Made by a program: the position numbers and the translations under genes. The notes under the pieces are model-generated. The model was not told the origin of the DNA and ran no database searches. It was given only the letters and a program-made list of their open reading frames with translations. A stretch of DNA of 64,000 nucleotides from Sphingosinicella soli (GTDB lineage: Bacteria > Pseudomonadota > Alphaproteobacteria > Sphingomonadales > Sphingomonadaceae): contig NZ_JACHNZ010000001.1 in assembly GCF_014199685.1 (NCBI RefSeq), forward strand, positions 1 through 64,000, written 5' to 3'. Of this stretch, positions 52,782 to 61,656 are shown piece after piece. Each line of letters opens with the position of its first letter. The stretch's first letter is position 1.

Positions 52782-54140
52782 ATGGCGCTTGTGGCGCTGC
52801 TCTATGCCCATCATTTCAGCGCCGGGGCGGACGAACCGCTGGCCGCGCTCGGCATCACGGGAATCGCTTCGGTGGATCGTCAGATTCGCCAGTGCCGCCG
52901 CGCGGGGGCCGAGCGTGTCGTCGTCATGGTCGAGCGCGTGACCCCGCGACTCGCCGCTGCGCTCGATCGCGCGCGCCGGGCATCGCCGGGTGTCGAGGTC
53001 GTTCACGGCGGCGACGGTGTCCGCGCCGCGATCCGCGAGGAAGACAGCGTGCTCTCGCTCGACGAGGGGCTCGTCGCCGACGAGCGCGCGATCGCCGCTG
53101 TCGCGGGCGCCGTGGGCGATGTCGTGCTCGGCGTCTGGATGGAGGCCGACACGCGCCCGATCACGGCGGAGCGGATCGCGTCCGATCGCTTCTTCGCCGG
53201 TCTGGCGCGATTCCCGGGCCGCGTCGTGCGCAGCGTTGCGGGCCGTCTCGGCGATTGGGACATGCAGGCGACGCTCGTGCGCTCGGCGCTGGGGGAGGGG
53301 CCGCACACGGCTGTCGAGGTTGCGCGCATCCCGCCGTATTGCCCGTCGCGGCGGCGCGAGGTGCCGCTGCAATGGCACCGCGCCGTCGATGCCGCCTCCG
53401 CCGATGCGGCGACGACCGAGGCGCTCGCTGCGGCGCAGAAGGGCATCCTCGATTGGCCGGCGCGTTTCATCCACCCGCCGGTCGAAAACATCCTCACGCG
53501 CCTGCTGCTGCCGACGCCGCTCACGCCCAACATGATCTCGGTGGGCGTGTTCCTGCTCGGCCTCGCCGCGATGGCGGCGTTCGCGCTCGGCCATCTGTGG
53601 GTCGGGCTCGCGCTCGCGCTCGTCATCGGGCCGCTCGACGGCGTCGACGGCAAGCTCGCCCGCACGCGAGTCGAGTTCTCGAAGTGGGGCGATCTCGAAC
53701 ATGTGGCGGACAAGGTCGTCGAATACGGCTGGTTCGCCGCGCTCGCGTATTATTTTTATTCGATCGGCCACGGCGGCGCGTGGCCGCTTGCGGCGATCAC
53801 GGTGGGCTTCGCGCTTGCCGAAGCCGTGCAGGGCGAGTTCTTCCGGCGCTTCACGGGCAAGCAGATCGATGATGCGGGCGCGTTCGAACGCCGGTTCCGC
53901 CTCGTCGCGGGGCGCCGGAACACGTTCTTCTGGACCCTTTTGCCGTTTGCGGCGTTCGGGGCCTGGTATGCGGGTTTTGCGATGATCGCGGCGTACAGCG
54001 CGCTCACCTACTTTGTCATGCAGGCGCGGTTCTTCGTTCGGTTACAGGAATATGGCAGCGCGCACAGCGACCGGATTGCCGCAAACTTTGCAAAGACAGC
54101 CTACACATTCTTGCCGGATTCTGCTGGCAACGCTAAGTGA
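52782..54140 (+). CDS. Two-domain protein: degenerate nucleotidyltransferase-like domain plus CDP-alcohol phosphotransferase
   Basis: The 452-residue protein has a soluble N-terminal domain of about 210 residues. Its pattern (PLAALGITGIASVDRQIRQC, RRAGAERVVVMV, VLSLDEGLVADERAI) recalls sugar nucleotidyltransferases but lacks their G-x-G-x-R loop. The C-terminal half is a membrane CDP-alcohol phosphotransferase with DGVDGKLARTRVEFSKWG, then DLEHVADK. The usual G-x3-D-x3-D is altered: the third Asp position reads Glu or His and one residue is missing. The layout mirrors bifunctional IPCT/DIPPS enzymes that make di-inositol phosphate in thermophiles. An intact cytidylyltransferase is encoded separately two genes on. 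The product is unknown. Confidence 0.78.
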   Translation: MALVALLYAHHFSAGADEPLAALGITGIASVDRQIRQCRRAGAERVVVMVERVTPRLAAALDRARRASPGVEVVHGGDGVRAAIREEDSVLSLDEGLVADERAIAAVAGAVGDVVLGVWMEADTRPITAERIASDRFFAGLARFPGRVVRSVAGRLGDWDMQATLVRSALGEGPHTAVEVARIPPYCPSRRREVPLQWHRAVDAASADAATTEALAAAQKGILDWPARFIHPPVENILTRLLLPTPLTPNMISVGVFLLGLAAMAAFALGHLWVGLALALVIGPLDGVDGKLARTRVEFSKWGDLEHVADKVVEYGWFAALAYYFYSIGHGGAWPLAAITVGFALAEAVQGEFFRRFTGKQIDDAGAFERRFRLVAGRRNTFFWTLLPFAAFGAWYAGFAMIAAYSALTYFVMQARFFVRLQEYGSAHSDRIAANFAKTAYTFLPDSAGNAK

Positions 54141-54182
54141 TCGTCTTCAACCGCGCAGTAGACGCGTCTCAGGATCTTTCCG

Positions 54183-55289
54183 ATGCATGAAGTAAGAGTG
54201 GCTGTCGTTGGTATCGGCAATTGTGCGAGTTCGCTTGTTCAGGGTGTCGCCCATTATCAAAATGGCGGCGCGAACGAGCAGATCGGCCTGCTGCACTGGG
54301 ATCTGGGCGGTTATCGCCCCAAGGATATTCGTTTCGTAGCCGGTTGGGATGTCGATCGCCGCAAGGTCGGCCGCGATATTTCCGAAGCGATCTTCGCGAA
54401 GCCGAACTGCACGCAGGTATTCTGCGATCATGTTCCCGAAACCGGCACGACCGTGCGCATGGGCCGCGTTCTCGACGGCGTCGGCGAGCACATGGCCGAT
54501 TATCCCGAAGACCGCACCTTCCTCGTGGCGGACGCGGCGGAGGCGGACAAGGACGCGGTCGTCCGCGTGCTGCGCGAAACCCGCGCGGACGTGCTGATGA
54601 ACTACCTGCCCGTCGGCAGCCAGAAGGCGAGCGAATTCTACGCCGAATGCGCGCTCGAAGCGGGCGTCGCGTTCGTCAACAACATCCCCGTTTTCATCGC
54701 GAGCGACCCCGTCTGGGCGAAGCGCTTCAAGGATGCGGGCCTGCCGATCATCGGCGACGACATCAAGGCGCAGCTCGGCGCCACCATCGTGCACCGCGTG
54801 CTCACCGATCTTTTCAAGAAGCGCGGCGTGAAGCTCGATCGGACCTATCAGCTCAACACCGGCGGCAACACCGATTTCCTGAACATGCTCAATCGCACGC
54901 GCCTTGCGTCCAAGAAGGAATCGAAGACCGAGGCCGTGCAGTCGGTCGCCGCGCGCCGCATCGACGATGAAAACATCCACGTCGGCCCGTCGGACTATGT
55001 CGCCTGGCAGAACGACAACAAGGTCTGCTTCCTGCGCATGGAAGGCCAGCTTTTCGGCGGCGTGCCGATGAACCTGGAACTCCGCCTGTCGGTGGAGGAC
55101 AGCCCCAATTCGGCAGGCGTCGCGATCGACATGATCCGCTGCGCCAAGCTCGCGCTCGATCGCGGCATCGCCGGGCCGATCGACGCCGCTTCCAGCTATT
55201 TCTGCAAGCACCCGCCGCGCCAGACGAGCGACGATCTTGCCTTCGCCGCGCTGGAGGCTTTCATCGCCGGCGGCGGCAAGCTGAACTAG
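54183..55289 (+). CDS. ino1: Inositol-3-phosphate synthase
   Basis: The 368-residue protein begins VRVAVVGIGNCASSLVQGV, the NAD-binding loop of bacterial MIPS. It has GWDVDRRKVGRDISEAIF, VLMNYLPVGSQKASEFYAE, FVNNIPVFIASDP, GDDIKAQLGATIVHRVL, LNTGGNTDFLNML and SAGVAIDMIRCAKLALD, all family hallmarks, as in actinobacterial Ino1. It cyclises glucose-6-phosphate to inositol-3-phosphate. Being in one operon with a nucleotidyltransferase and CDP-alcohol phosphotransferases, it supplies the inositol phosphate for a phosphodiester-linked product. It starts 42 bases after the preceding gene. Confidence 0.95.
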   Translation: MHEVRVAVVGIGNCASSLVQGVAHYQNGGANEQIGLLHWDLGGYRPKDIRFVAGWDVDRRKVGRDISEAIFAKPNCTQVFCDHVPETGTTVRMGRVLDGVGEHMADYPEDRTFLVADAAEADKDAVVRVLRETRADVLMNYLPVGSQKASEFYAECALEAGVAFVNNIPVFIASDPVWAKRFKDAGLPIIGDDIKAQLGATIVHRVLTDLFKKRGVKLDRTYQLNTGGNTDFLNMLNRTRLASKKESKTEAVQSVAARRIDDENIHVGPSDYVAWQNDNKVCFLRMEGQLFGGVPMNLELRLSVEDSPNSAGVAIDMIRCAKLALDRGIAGPIDAASSYFCKHPPRQTSDDLAFAALEAFIAGGGKLN

Positions 55290-55298
55290 GGCAGGGCC

Positions 55299-56018
55299 GT
55301 GCAGGCCATCGTGCTTGCCGCCGGTTTCGGCAGCCGGCTGCGCAGTCATGCGCCGTCGAAGCCGCTGGCGCCGGTCGCCGGTCGCCCGCTGCTGCTGCAC
55401 ACACTGCTGCGCCTTGCGGAGGCGGGCGCTGATGACGTCACCGTGGTGCTGGGCCACCGCGCGGAAGACGTCGCGGCGGCGCTCAGCCAGTGGAGCCTGC
55501 CGCTCACCGTCCGCACCGTCACCGTCGCGGACCCTGCGCTTCCCAACGGCGTATCGGCGCTTGCGGCCGCGCCCTTCATCGCGTCGCGCGCCTTGCTGGT
55601 GATGGCGGACCATCTCGTCGATCCCGCGCTTTACCGCGCGGTGATGCAGGCCCCCGCCGACGACGGCGCGCTGCTGCTCGGCATCGATCGCCGCATCGGC
55701 CACGCCTGGATCGACGAGGACGACGTCACCCGCGTGCGGACCGAGGGCACCGCGATCACCGCCATCGGCAAGGGGCTCGACCCCTACAACGGCTACGATA
55801 CCGGCGTTTTTTCCATAGGCGCGCCACTGTTTGCCGCGCTTGCCGCGCTCGCCGGGCTCGAAGCGCCCAGCCTGTCGCAAGGCGTGGCGACGCTCGCCGC
55901 GTCGGGGCTTGCGCGCGGGGTCGAAACCGGGGATTGCGCGTGGCTCGACGTGGACGACGCGCGCGCGCTGGATATCGCGGAGCGCTGGCTCGGCGCGGAA
56001 GAGAAGGGTGCCCGATGA
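55299..56018 (+). CDS. Nucleotidyltransferase, probable CTP:inositol-1-phosphate cytidylyltransferase
   Basis: The 239-residue protein starts at GTG 55299 with AIVLAAGFGSRLRSHAPSKP, the nucleotide-binding loop and lysine of sugar-phosphate nucleotidyltransferases. LLLHTLLRLAEAGADDVTVVLGH follows, with VMADHLVDPALY as the metal-binding D motif and ITAIGKGLDPYNGYDTGVF. The late WLDVDDARALDIAE is typical of IPCT enzymes. Its place between ino1 and a CDP-alcohol phosphotransferase supports inositol phosphate plus CTP as substrates, giving CDP-inositol. Another sugar phosphate is possible. Confidence 0.8.
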   Translation: MQAIVLAAGFGSRLRSHAPSKPLAPVAGRPLLLHTLLRLAEAGADDVTVVLGHRAEDVAAALSQWSLPLTVRTVTVADPALPNGVSALAAAPFIASRALLVMADHLVDPALYRAVMQAPADDGALLLGIDRRIGHAWIDEDDVTRVRTEGTAITAIGKGLDPYNGYDTGVFSIGAPLFAALAALAGLEAPSLSQGVATLAASGLARGVETGDCAWLDVDDARALDIAERWLGAEEKGAR

Positions 56019-57478
56019 AGTCTCTTGGTATTGCCGCTGCCGCCGTCCTGCTTTCGGCGATGCCCGCCGCTGCCGGTCCCTGGCTTGAAGCGGGCGACCG
56101 TCAGGTCCGCAGCGATGTCGAGCTGCTGAAAGCGGCGGGGCTGATTCGAGGCCCGGTCAATGCGTGGCCGCTGCCGTGGGCGCAGGTCGCCGAGGGGCTG
56201 GAGCGCGCCGAGGGCCAGGCGCTGCCGCCGCATCTCGGCGCTGCCGTGCGGCGTCTCAATATCCTCTCCGCGCGCGATGGGCAGAAAAGCCGCTACGAAA
56301 TCCGCGCCCGCGCGACCAATCGGCCGTCCGTGGTCCGCGATTTCGGCGATACCGCGCGCGAGGACGGCGACGTCACCGTCCGCGCCGAACACGAACTCGG
56401 CGGCCTTTACGTCTCCTACGGCGTCGGCTGGCGCGAGGGGCAGCAGGGCCGCGACTTCCATTTCGAGCCCGCGACCCTCGCGCTTCCCGTCGGCAACTGG
56501 GCGCTTTACGGCGGTTATGTCGATACGTGGTGGGGGCCGGGGCACGACAGCGCGCTGCTGTTTTCCACGAACGCGCGGCCCATCCCGCGCGTCGGCATCA
56601 AGCGGCTGGTGCCCGAGCCCATCGATTTCCCCGTGCTGCGCTGGTTCGGCCCGTGGCGGCTCGATATCTTCGCAGGCATCGCGACCGAAACGCGCCTCGA
56701 CTACAACAACCCGGCGATTGCCGGCATGCGCCTGTCCTTCGAGCCCGTACCGGGGCTCGAAATCGGCCTGAACCGCGGCCTTCAGCTCTGCGGCAGCAAC
56801 CGTCCGTGCGGTCTGCGCACCATTTTCGATGCGGTCATCGGCATCGGCGACGCCGATAACACCGGCACGCTCGATGAACCGGGCAACCAGATCGCCGGTT
56901 TCGACATCAGCTATACGCGCATGATCGGCAACGTCGCCGTGCAGGGCTATACCGAGTGGGAAGCCGAGGACGAGGACAACCTGCTGATCGAGCAGTTCTC
57001 GCGCCTGGCGGGCTTCACGCTTTCCGGGCCGCTCGGCGACAACGGCGCGAGCTGGACGCTGCTTGGCGAATGGTCCGATACGCTGGCGGTGAAGCTCGGC
57101 GGCGGCCGCACCTATCCCGGCAGCATGTATCACAATTTCATCTATTTCGACGGCTTCACCTACCGCGACCGCGCGCTCGGCCACAGCCTCGACGGCGACA
57201 GCGAGCTCTGGACAGCGGGCCTCTCCGTCACCGACGAGAAGAACCGGCGCTTTTACGGCACCTATCGCCGCGTCGATATCAACAAGACGAACAACCTCAG
57301 GAACAACAACCTTTCGCTCACCCGCGAAACCTACAACGCCTTCGAAGTCGGTACCGAACTCCCGACCGCGTTCGGCGATATCAGCCTGGAAGCCCGCTAC
57401 GATACCGATGCGCCGGGCACGCCGGGCACAAGCGACGCGAAAACCGCAATCGAAATCGGCTGGCGCACACGATTCTAG
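56015..57478 (+). CDS. Capsule assembly Wzi-family outer-membrane protein
   Basis: The 487-residue protein has a signal peptide (LGIAAAAVLLSAMPAAAG) and a short helical region (DRQVRSDVELLKAAGLIRGP). A beta-barrel then follows with YGGYVDTWWGPGHDSALLFSTNARPIPRV and DFPVLRWFGPWRLDIF, the core Wzi pattern, ending IEIGWRTRF with terminal Phe. Wzi of E. coli is a lectin that anchors capsule at the surface. Overlap with the cytidylyltransferase gene (ATGA) suggests that the inositol product ends up at the cell surface. The palindromic repeat follows 12 bases after the stop. Confidence 0.85.
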   Translation: MKSLGIAAAAVLLSAMPAAAGPWLEAGDRQVRSDVELLKAAGLIRGPVNAWPLPWAQVAEGLERAEGQALPPHLGAAVRRLNILSARDGQKSRYEIRARATNRPSVVRDFGDTAREDGDVTVRAEHELGGLYVSYGVGWREGQQGRDFHFEPATLALPVGNWALYGGYVDTWWGPGHDSALLFSTNARPIPRVGIKRLVPEPIDFPVLRWFGPWRLDIFAGIATETRLDYNNPAIAGMRLSFEPVPGLEIGLNRGLQLCGSNRPCGLRTIFDAVIGIGDADNTGTLDEPGNQIAGFDISYTRMIGNVAVQGYTEWEAEDEDNLLIEQFSRLAGFTLSGPLGDNGASWTLLGEWSDTLAVKLGGGRTYPGSMYHNFIYFDGFTYRDRALGHSLDGDSELWTAGLSVTDEKNRRFYGTYRRVDINKTNNLRNNNLSLTRETYNAFEVGTELPTAFGDISLEARYDTDAPGTPGTSDAKTAIEIGWRTRF

Positions 57479-57489
57479 CAACCTCTACG

Positions 57490-57572
57490 CGTCATGCTGA
57501 ACTTGTTTCAGCATCCATGCAGCAGTGCGGCCGAACCCGCCGTATGGACCCTGAAACAAGTTCAGGGTGACG
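57490..57572. repeat. Palindromic dispersed repeat, copy 2
   Basis: The 83-base element matches the copy at 38029 in both halves. Hairpin arms ATGCTGAA/TTCAGCAT and ACCCTGAA/TTCAGGGT are identical. The loops read CTTGT and ACAAG instead of CTCGT and ACGAG, a paired change that preserves complementarity between the two halves. The central 20-odd bases differ. Located just after the Wzi gene, it could also act as a terminator. Confidence 0.85.
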
Positions 57573-57604
57573 ACTTGAGACCATCAGACTTCGCGCGGGC
57601 AAGG

Positions 57605-57619
57605 TTAATCCAATTTTAG
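57605..57619. promoter_or_regulatory. Near-consensus CtrA box
   Basis: TTAATCCAATTTTAG matches TTAA-N7-TTAA at seven of eight bases. It lies about 63 bases before the DUF2336/histidine kinase pair, which would make this operon a candidate for CtrA control. Confidence 0.4.
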
Positions 57620-57681
57620 GCGCATCCTTCTAGGTTCCGGTTTCGAGAAAAGACACGGGTTCGCACCGAAGAGGGGTTTCC

Positions 57682-58824
57682 TTGCCGCTGGATCGGCCAA
57701 TCGACGTTCAGGCGCTTTTGGGTCTCGCCGCCGGCCGTTCCGGCGCGGCGCGGGCGCAGCTTGCGAATGCCGTTGCCGATCTTTTCCTGCCCGCCGCCCA
57801 GCGGCTCACCGATCAGCAGCGCGCGATGATGACCGACGTGCTCGGGCGCCTGCTCGGCACGGTCGAAATGGAGGTGCGCAGGCATCTCGTCGAAGCGCTT
57901 GCCCGTTCGCCTGCCACGCAGCCCGATCTCGAAGCCCGTCTTGCAAGCGACAGCATAGAGGTCGCGCGGCCGATCCTGGAACGCAGCAGCGTGGTGCGCA
58001 ATCACGCGCTGATGGAAATCGTCATCCAGTGCGCCGAAGAGCATCGCATGGCGATCGCGCTGCGCGAAACCGTGTCGCCGCCGCTCACCGAGGCGCTGGC
58101 CGAACGCGGCCTGAAGGGCAGCGAAGACGATGTTCTCGAAAGCCTGATACGCACCGAAGACGCCGTGCTCTCGCGCCGCGCGATGGAGCTTCTGGTCGCG
58201 GAGAGCAAGCGCAACGGCCAGTTCCAGCAGCCGCTGCTCACGCAGAACGATTTGCCGGTCGATCTGGCGCGCGAAATCTACTGGTGGGTTGCGGCGGCGC
58301 TGCGCCGCCATATCCTGAAGAGCTTCGTCATCGATCAGGCCGTGCTCGATCCGATGATCGAACGCGCGGCGAAACGCGCGATGGTGGAGCATGACGATAC
58401 GCAGTCGGTGCAGTCCCGCGCGCTGCAGCTTGCGCGCCGTCTGGGCGATCTGGGCGAGCTGACCGACGGGTTCCTGCTCCGCACGCTGCGCCAGGGCCGC
58501 CTCAGCCTGTTCACAGCCGCATTCGCCGCCCGCGCGAAGATTGCGTTCAACACGGTCTGGCGGATCGTGACCGATCCGGCGAGCGAGAGCTTTATCGTGC
58601 TGGCCAAGGCCGTCGATGTCAGCCGCGATGCGACCGCGTCGCTCGTGCTGGTTCTGGGCGATCTCAACAATGCCGCCCGCGCGCGTCCGCCCTCTGCGCT
58701 TGCCGAAATCCTGATGCTTCATGATGATCTCGATGTCGCCGCCGCGCGCCGCGTGCTCCACTACTGGCAGCTCGATACCGGGCTTCGGCAGGCGATCGAC
58801 GACCTGAACGGGGACACCGCGTAG
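57682..58824 (+). CDS. DUF2336-domain protein
   Basis: The 380-residue soluble protein starts at TTG 57682 (GAGGGG upstream). It is all helical, with HEAT-like units such as RRHLVEALARSPATQPDLEA, SIEVARPILERSSVV and EDAVLSRRAMELLVAESKRN, the pattern of the alphaproteobacterial DUF2336 family. These proteins are commonly encoded next to regulators, but their biochemical role is unknown. Here the stop is 5 bases before a histidine kinase, so it may be a partner of that kinase. Confidence 0.82.
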   Translation: MPLDRPIDVQALLGLAAGRSGAARAQLANAVADLFLPAAQRLTDQQRAMMTDVLGRLLGTVEMEVRRHLVEALARSPATQPDLEARLASDSIEVARPILERSSVVRNHALMEIVIQCAEEHRMAIALRETVSPPLTEALAERGLKGSEDDVLESLIRTEDAVLSRRAMELLVAESKRNGQFQQPLLTQNDLPVDLAREIYWWVAAALRRHILKSFVIDQAVLDPMIERAAKRAMVEHDDTQSVQSRALQLARRLGDLGELTDGFLLRTLRQGRLSLFTAAFAARAKIAFNTVWRIVTDPASESFIVLAKAVDVSRDATASLVLVLGDLNNAARARPPSALAEILMLHDDLDVAAARRVLHYWQLDTGLRQAIDDLNGDTA

Positions 58825-58829
58825 CGGCC

Positions 58830-60290
58830 ATGTTCGAGCCGCGCGACATCAGGCCCGGCGAGGGCAGCGTGTTCGATGCGCTCGCGGCATCGGATCCCGC
58901 GCTTGCCGGTGCAATCGTGTTCGAATGTTCGTCCGCAGGCGTGCTTCTGGACGCCAACGCCGCCTACACGGAACTGGAGCGCGCGGCCGCTCTTGCCCCC
59001 GGCGAACTCGCCGCCCGGCTGCTCGCGGCGCTGGCGCCGACGGGGGAATCGGTTTCCGCGAGCTTAACCCTTGAGCTTTTGGGCAATTCACGTCATTTTC
59101 ACGCTCGTTTCGTGCCCGTGTCGACACTGGCCCGCAACGAGTTGAAATTCGTGGGAATCATGCGGGAATCGTCCACCACTATCGATCAGCGCGAACGCGA
59201 TCCCCTTGCCGCCTGGCAGGGGGACGAACTCGTTCGCGTCAATTCCGATTGGTATTGGGAGACGGATAGCCGCGGCGCGCTGGTCTCGATCTCGCGCGCG
59301 CTGGAAATTCTGGTCGGGCAACCGGCGGGCGCGCTGCTCGGGCGCTCGCTTACCGCAATCGGCACGCTGCTGCGCGGCGAAAACGGCGAAGTCCCCTACG
59401 ATTTCGCCCGCGAGCGCGGCTCCAGCTTCCGCGATCAGCTCATGTCGGTCACGACGCAGGGCGGCGCGACGCGGCTGTATCGCCTCGCCGGGGTCGCGGT
59501 GCCCACGAAGGACGGCGGCTGCGGTTATCGCGGCGTCGCGGCGGTGGTGCCCGACAGCGCGCGACTGATCGAGCGCATGCGCTCCGAACTCGGCCGCACC
59601 GCCAAGGCCAATTTCCTCTCCTCGATGAGCCACGAGCTGCGCACGCCTTTGAACGCCATCATCGGCTTCGCCGAAGCGATGAACCACGAGGTGCACGGCC
59701 CGCTGAGAGCGCAATATGTCGAATATGCGGGCGATATCGCCAATGCCGGTCGGCATCTGCTCAGCCTCATTCAGGATCTGCTGGATATTTCCAGCCTCGA
59801 TTCGGGCGAGGTCGATCTCGAAACCGAGGATTTCGACCTCTCCCTGCTGGTCGAGCAGGCCCGCGCGATGGTCGCGATGAAGGCGTCGGCGCGCAAGATC
59901 GATATCAAGGCGGTCGCGCTCTATGCGCCGCTGCGCGCGCGCGGCGATCGCCGCCGCACGCTCCAGATCCTCGTGAACCTTCTCACCAACGCGGTGAAGT
60001 TCACGCCCGAAGGCGGCTTCGTCGGCGCCGAGCCCGCCACGTCGCTGCCCGGCAACGTCGCCGTCACGATATGGGATTCGGGCCCCGGCATCGATCCGGA
60101 AGATCACGCCCGCGTGTTCGAAAAGTTCGAGCAGCTTCCCAAACCGCCCCATGTGGCGAGCGGCGAGGGCACCGGCCTCGGCCTCCACATCTCACGCCGC
60201 CTTGCCGATCTCATGCAGGGCAGCCTCACGCTCGAAAGCCGCAAAGGCATGGGCGCCCGCTTCACCCTCACACTGCCCGCAGCGGACTGA
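58830..60290 (+). CDS. PAS-domain sensor histidine kinase
   Basis: The 486-residue protein is cytoplasmic and has no membrane segment. A degenerate PAS region (about 20-115) precedes a second PAS domain (VNSDWYWETDSRGALVSISR). The HisKA segment SSMSHELRTPLNAIIGFAEA has the phosphorylated His268, and the HATPase_c boxes are NLLTNAVKFTPEGG, WDSGPGIDPEDH, FEQL and GEGTGLGLHISRRL. This layout is like the PleC/DivJ/PdhS group of cell-cycle kinases. The Hpt protein at 51561 or DivK-type regulators could be partners, but none is adjacent. A terminator follows. Confidence 0.92.
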   Translation: MFEPRDIRPGEGSVFDALAASDPALAGAIVFECSSAGVLLDANAAYTELERAAALAPGELAARLLAALAPTGESVSASLTLELLGNSRHFHARFVPVSTLARNELKFVGIMRESSTTIDQRERDPLAAWQGDELVRVNSDWYWETDSRGALVSISRALEILVGQPAGALLGRSLTAIGTLLRGENGEVPYDFARERGSSFRDQLMSVTTQGGATRLYRLAGVAVPTKDGGCGYRGVAAVVPDSARLIERMRSELGRTAKANFLSSMSHELRTPLNAIIGFAEAMNHEVHGPLRAQYVEYAGDIANAGRHLLSLIQDLLDISSLDSGEVDLETEDFDLSLLVEQARAMVAMKASARKIDIKAVALYAPLRARGDRRRTLQILVNLLTNAVKFTPEGGFVGAEPATSLPGNVAVTIWDSGPGIDPEDHARVFEKFEQLPKPPHVASGEGTGLGLHISRRLADLMQGSLTLESRKGMGARFTLTLPAAD

Positions 60291-60313
60291 TCGGGCACCA
60301 CCAGCGCAAATGA

Positions 60314-60339
60314 AAACGGGCGCCCGAAGACGCCCGTTT
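60314..60339. terminator. Bidirectional terminator between the kinase and gltA
   Basis: AAACGGGCG (60314-60322) and CGCCCGTTT (60331-60339) form a 9-base stem with an 8-base loop. On the minus strand it is followed by TTTTCATTT, a better U-tract, so it mainly ends gltA. On the plus strand it can end the kinase operon. Confidence 0.75.
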
Positions 60340-60362
60340 GCTTCCACCGTAGTGCCGCCGCA

Positions 60363-61649
60363 TCAGCGGTTCGTGATCTCCACGTAATCCCGCGCTGTCG
60401 CGCCGGTGTAGAGCTGGCGCGGGCGGCCGATCTTCTGTGCCGGGTCTTCGATCATCTCGTTCCACTGCGCGACCCAGCCGACGGTGCGGGCGAGCGCGAA
60501 GAGCACGGTGAACATCGAGGTCGGGAAGCCGATCGCCGAGAGGATGACGCCCGAGTAGAAATCGACGTTCGGGTACAGCTTCTTCTCGACGAAATAGTCG
60601 TCGTTCAGCGCGATCTGCTCCAGCTCGCGCGCGACGTCGAAGATCGGATCGTCGACGCCCAGCTTGTCGAGCACCTCGTTCGCGGTCTTCTGCATCACCT
60701 TCGCGCGCGGGTCGTAGTTCTTGTACACGCGGTGGCCGAAGCCCATCAGGCGGAACGGATCGTCCTTGTCCTTGGCGCGCTTGATATACTCGGGAATCTT
60801 GTCGGGCGTGCCGATCTCGCGCAGCATTTCGAGCGCGGCTTCGTTCGCGCCGCCGTGCGCCGGGCCCCACAGGCAGGCGATGCCCGCCGCGATACACGCG
60901 AACGGGTTCGCGCCCGACGACCCTGCCAGGCGAACCGTGGAGGTCGAGGCGTTCTGTTCGTGATCGGCGTGCAGGATGAAGATCTTGTCCATCGCCGCCT
61001 CGATCACCGGATCGACCTCATAGGCTTCCGCCGGCACGCCGAAGGTCATGCGCAGGAAGTTGCCCGTGTAGGAGAGGCTGTTGTCCGGGTAGAGGAAGGG
61101 CTGGCCGACCGAATATTTATACGCCATCGCCGCGATCGTCGGCATCTTGGCGATCAGGCGGTGGCTCGCGATGCGGCGCTGCACGGGATCGTTGATGTCG
61201 GTCGAGTCGTGATAAAACGCCGAAAGCGCGCCGACGACACCGCACATGATCGCCATCGGGTGCGCGTCGCGCCGGAAGCCGCGATAGAACATCGCGAGCT
61301 GTTCGTGGATCATCGTGTGGCGCGTGATGGTGCGCACGAATTCGTCGTAATCGTCCGGGTTCGGCAGCTCGCCGCGCATCAGCAGGTAGGCGACCTCCAT
61401 GAAGCTCGATTTCTCGGCGAGCTGGTCGATCGGGTAGCCGCGGTGCAGCAGCACGCCCTGGTCGCCGTCGATGTAGGTGATCTTCGATTCGCACGATGCC
61501 GTCGACGTGAAGCCGGGGTCGTAGGTGAACGCGCCGGTGTTGCCGTAGAGCTTGCGGATATCCATCACGTCGGGGCCCACCGAGCCCGAAAGCACCGGAT
61601 AGTCGCTGGCCTTGCCGCCCAGGTCCAGCTTCGCAGTTGTGTTGCTCAT
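60363..61649 (-). CDS. gltA: Citrate synthase
   Basis: The 428-residue hexameric type I enzyme has [23 protein letters not shown], the catalytic His in [37 protein letters not shown]-like [33 protein letters not shown] and VDFYSGVIL. It condenses acetyl-CoA and oxaloacetate at the head of the TCA cycle, so it receives the acetyl-CoA from the tryptophan and glycolytic genes in this window. The gene starts 7 bases after gltX ends, probably in the same operon. Confidence 0.96.
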   Translation of the reverse strand: MSNTTAKLDLGGKASDYPVLSGSVGPDVMDIRKLYGNTGAFTYDPGFTSTASCESKITYIDGDQGVLLHRGYPIDQLAEKSSFMEVAYLLMRGELPNPDDYDEFVRTITRHTMIHEQLAMFYRGFRRDAHPMAIMCGVVGALSAFYHDSTDINDPVQRRIASHRLIAKMPTIAAMAYKYSVGQPFLYPDNSLSYTGNFLRMTFGVPAEAYEVDPVIEAAMDKIFILHADHEQNASTSTVRLAGSSGANPFACIAAGIACLWGPAHGGANEAALEMLREIGTPDKIPEYIKRAKDKDDPFRLMGFGHRVYKNYDPRAKVMQKTANEVLDKLGVDDPIFDVARELEQIALNDDYFVEKKLYPNVDFYSGVILSAIGFPTSMFTVLFALARTVGWVAQWNEMIEDPAQKIGRPRQLYTGATARDYVEITNR

Positions 61650-61656
61650 GGCTCGC

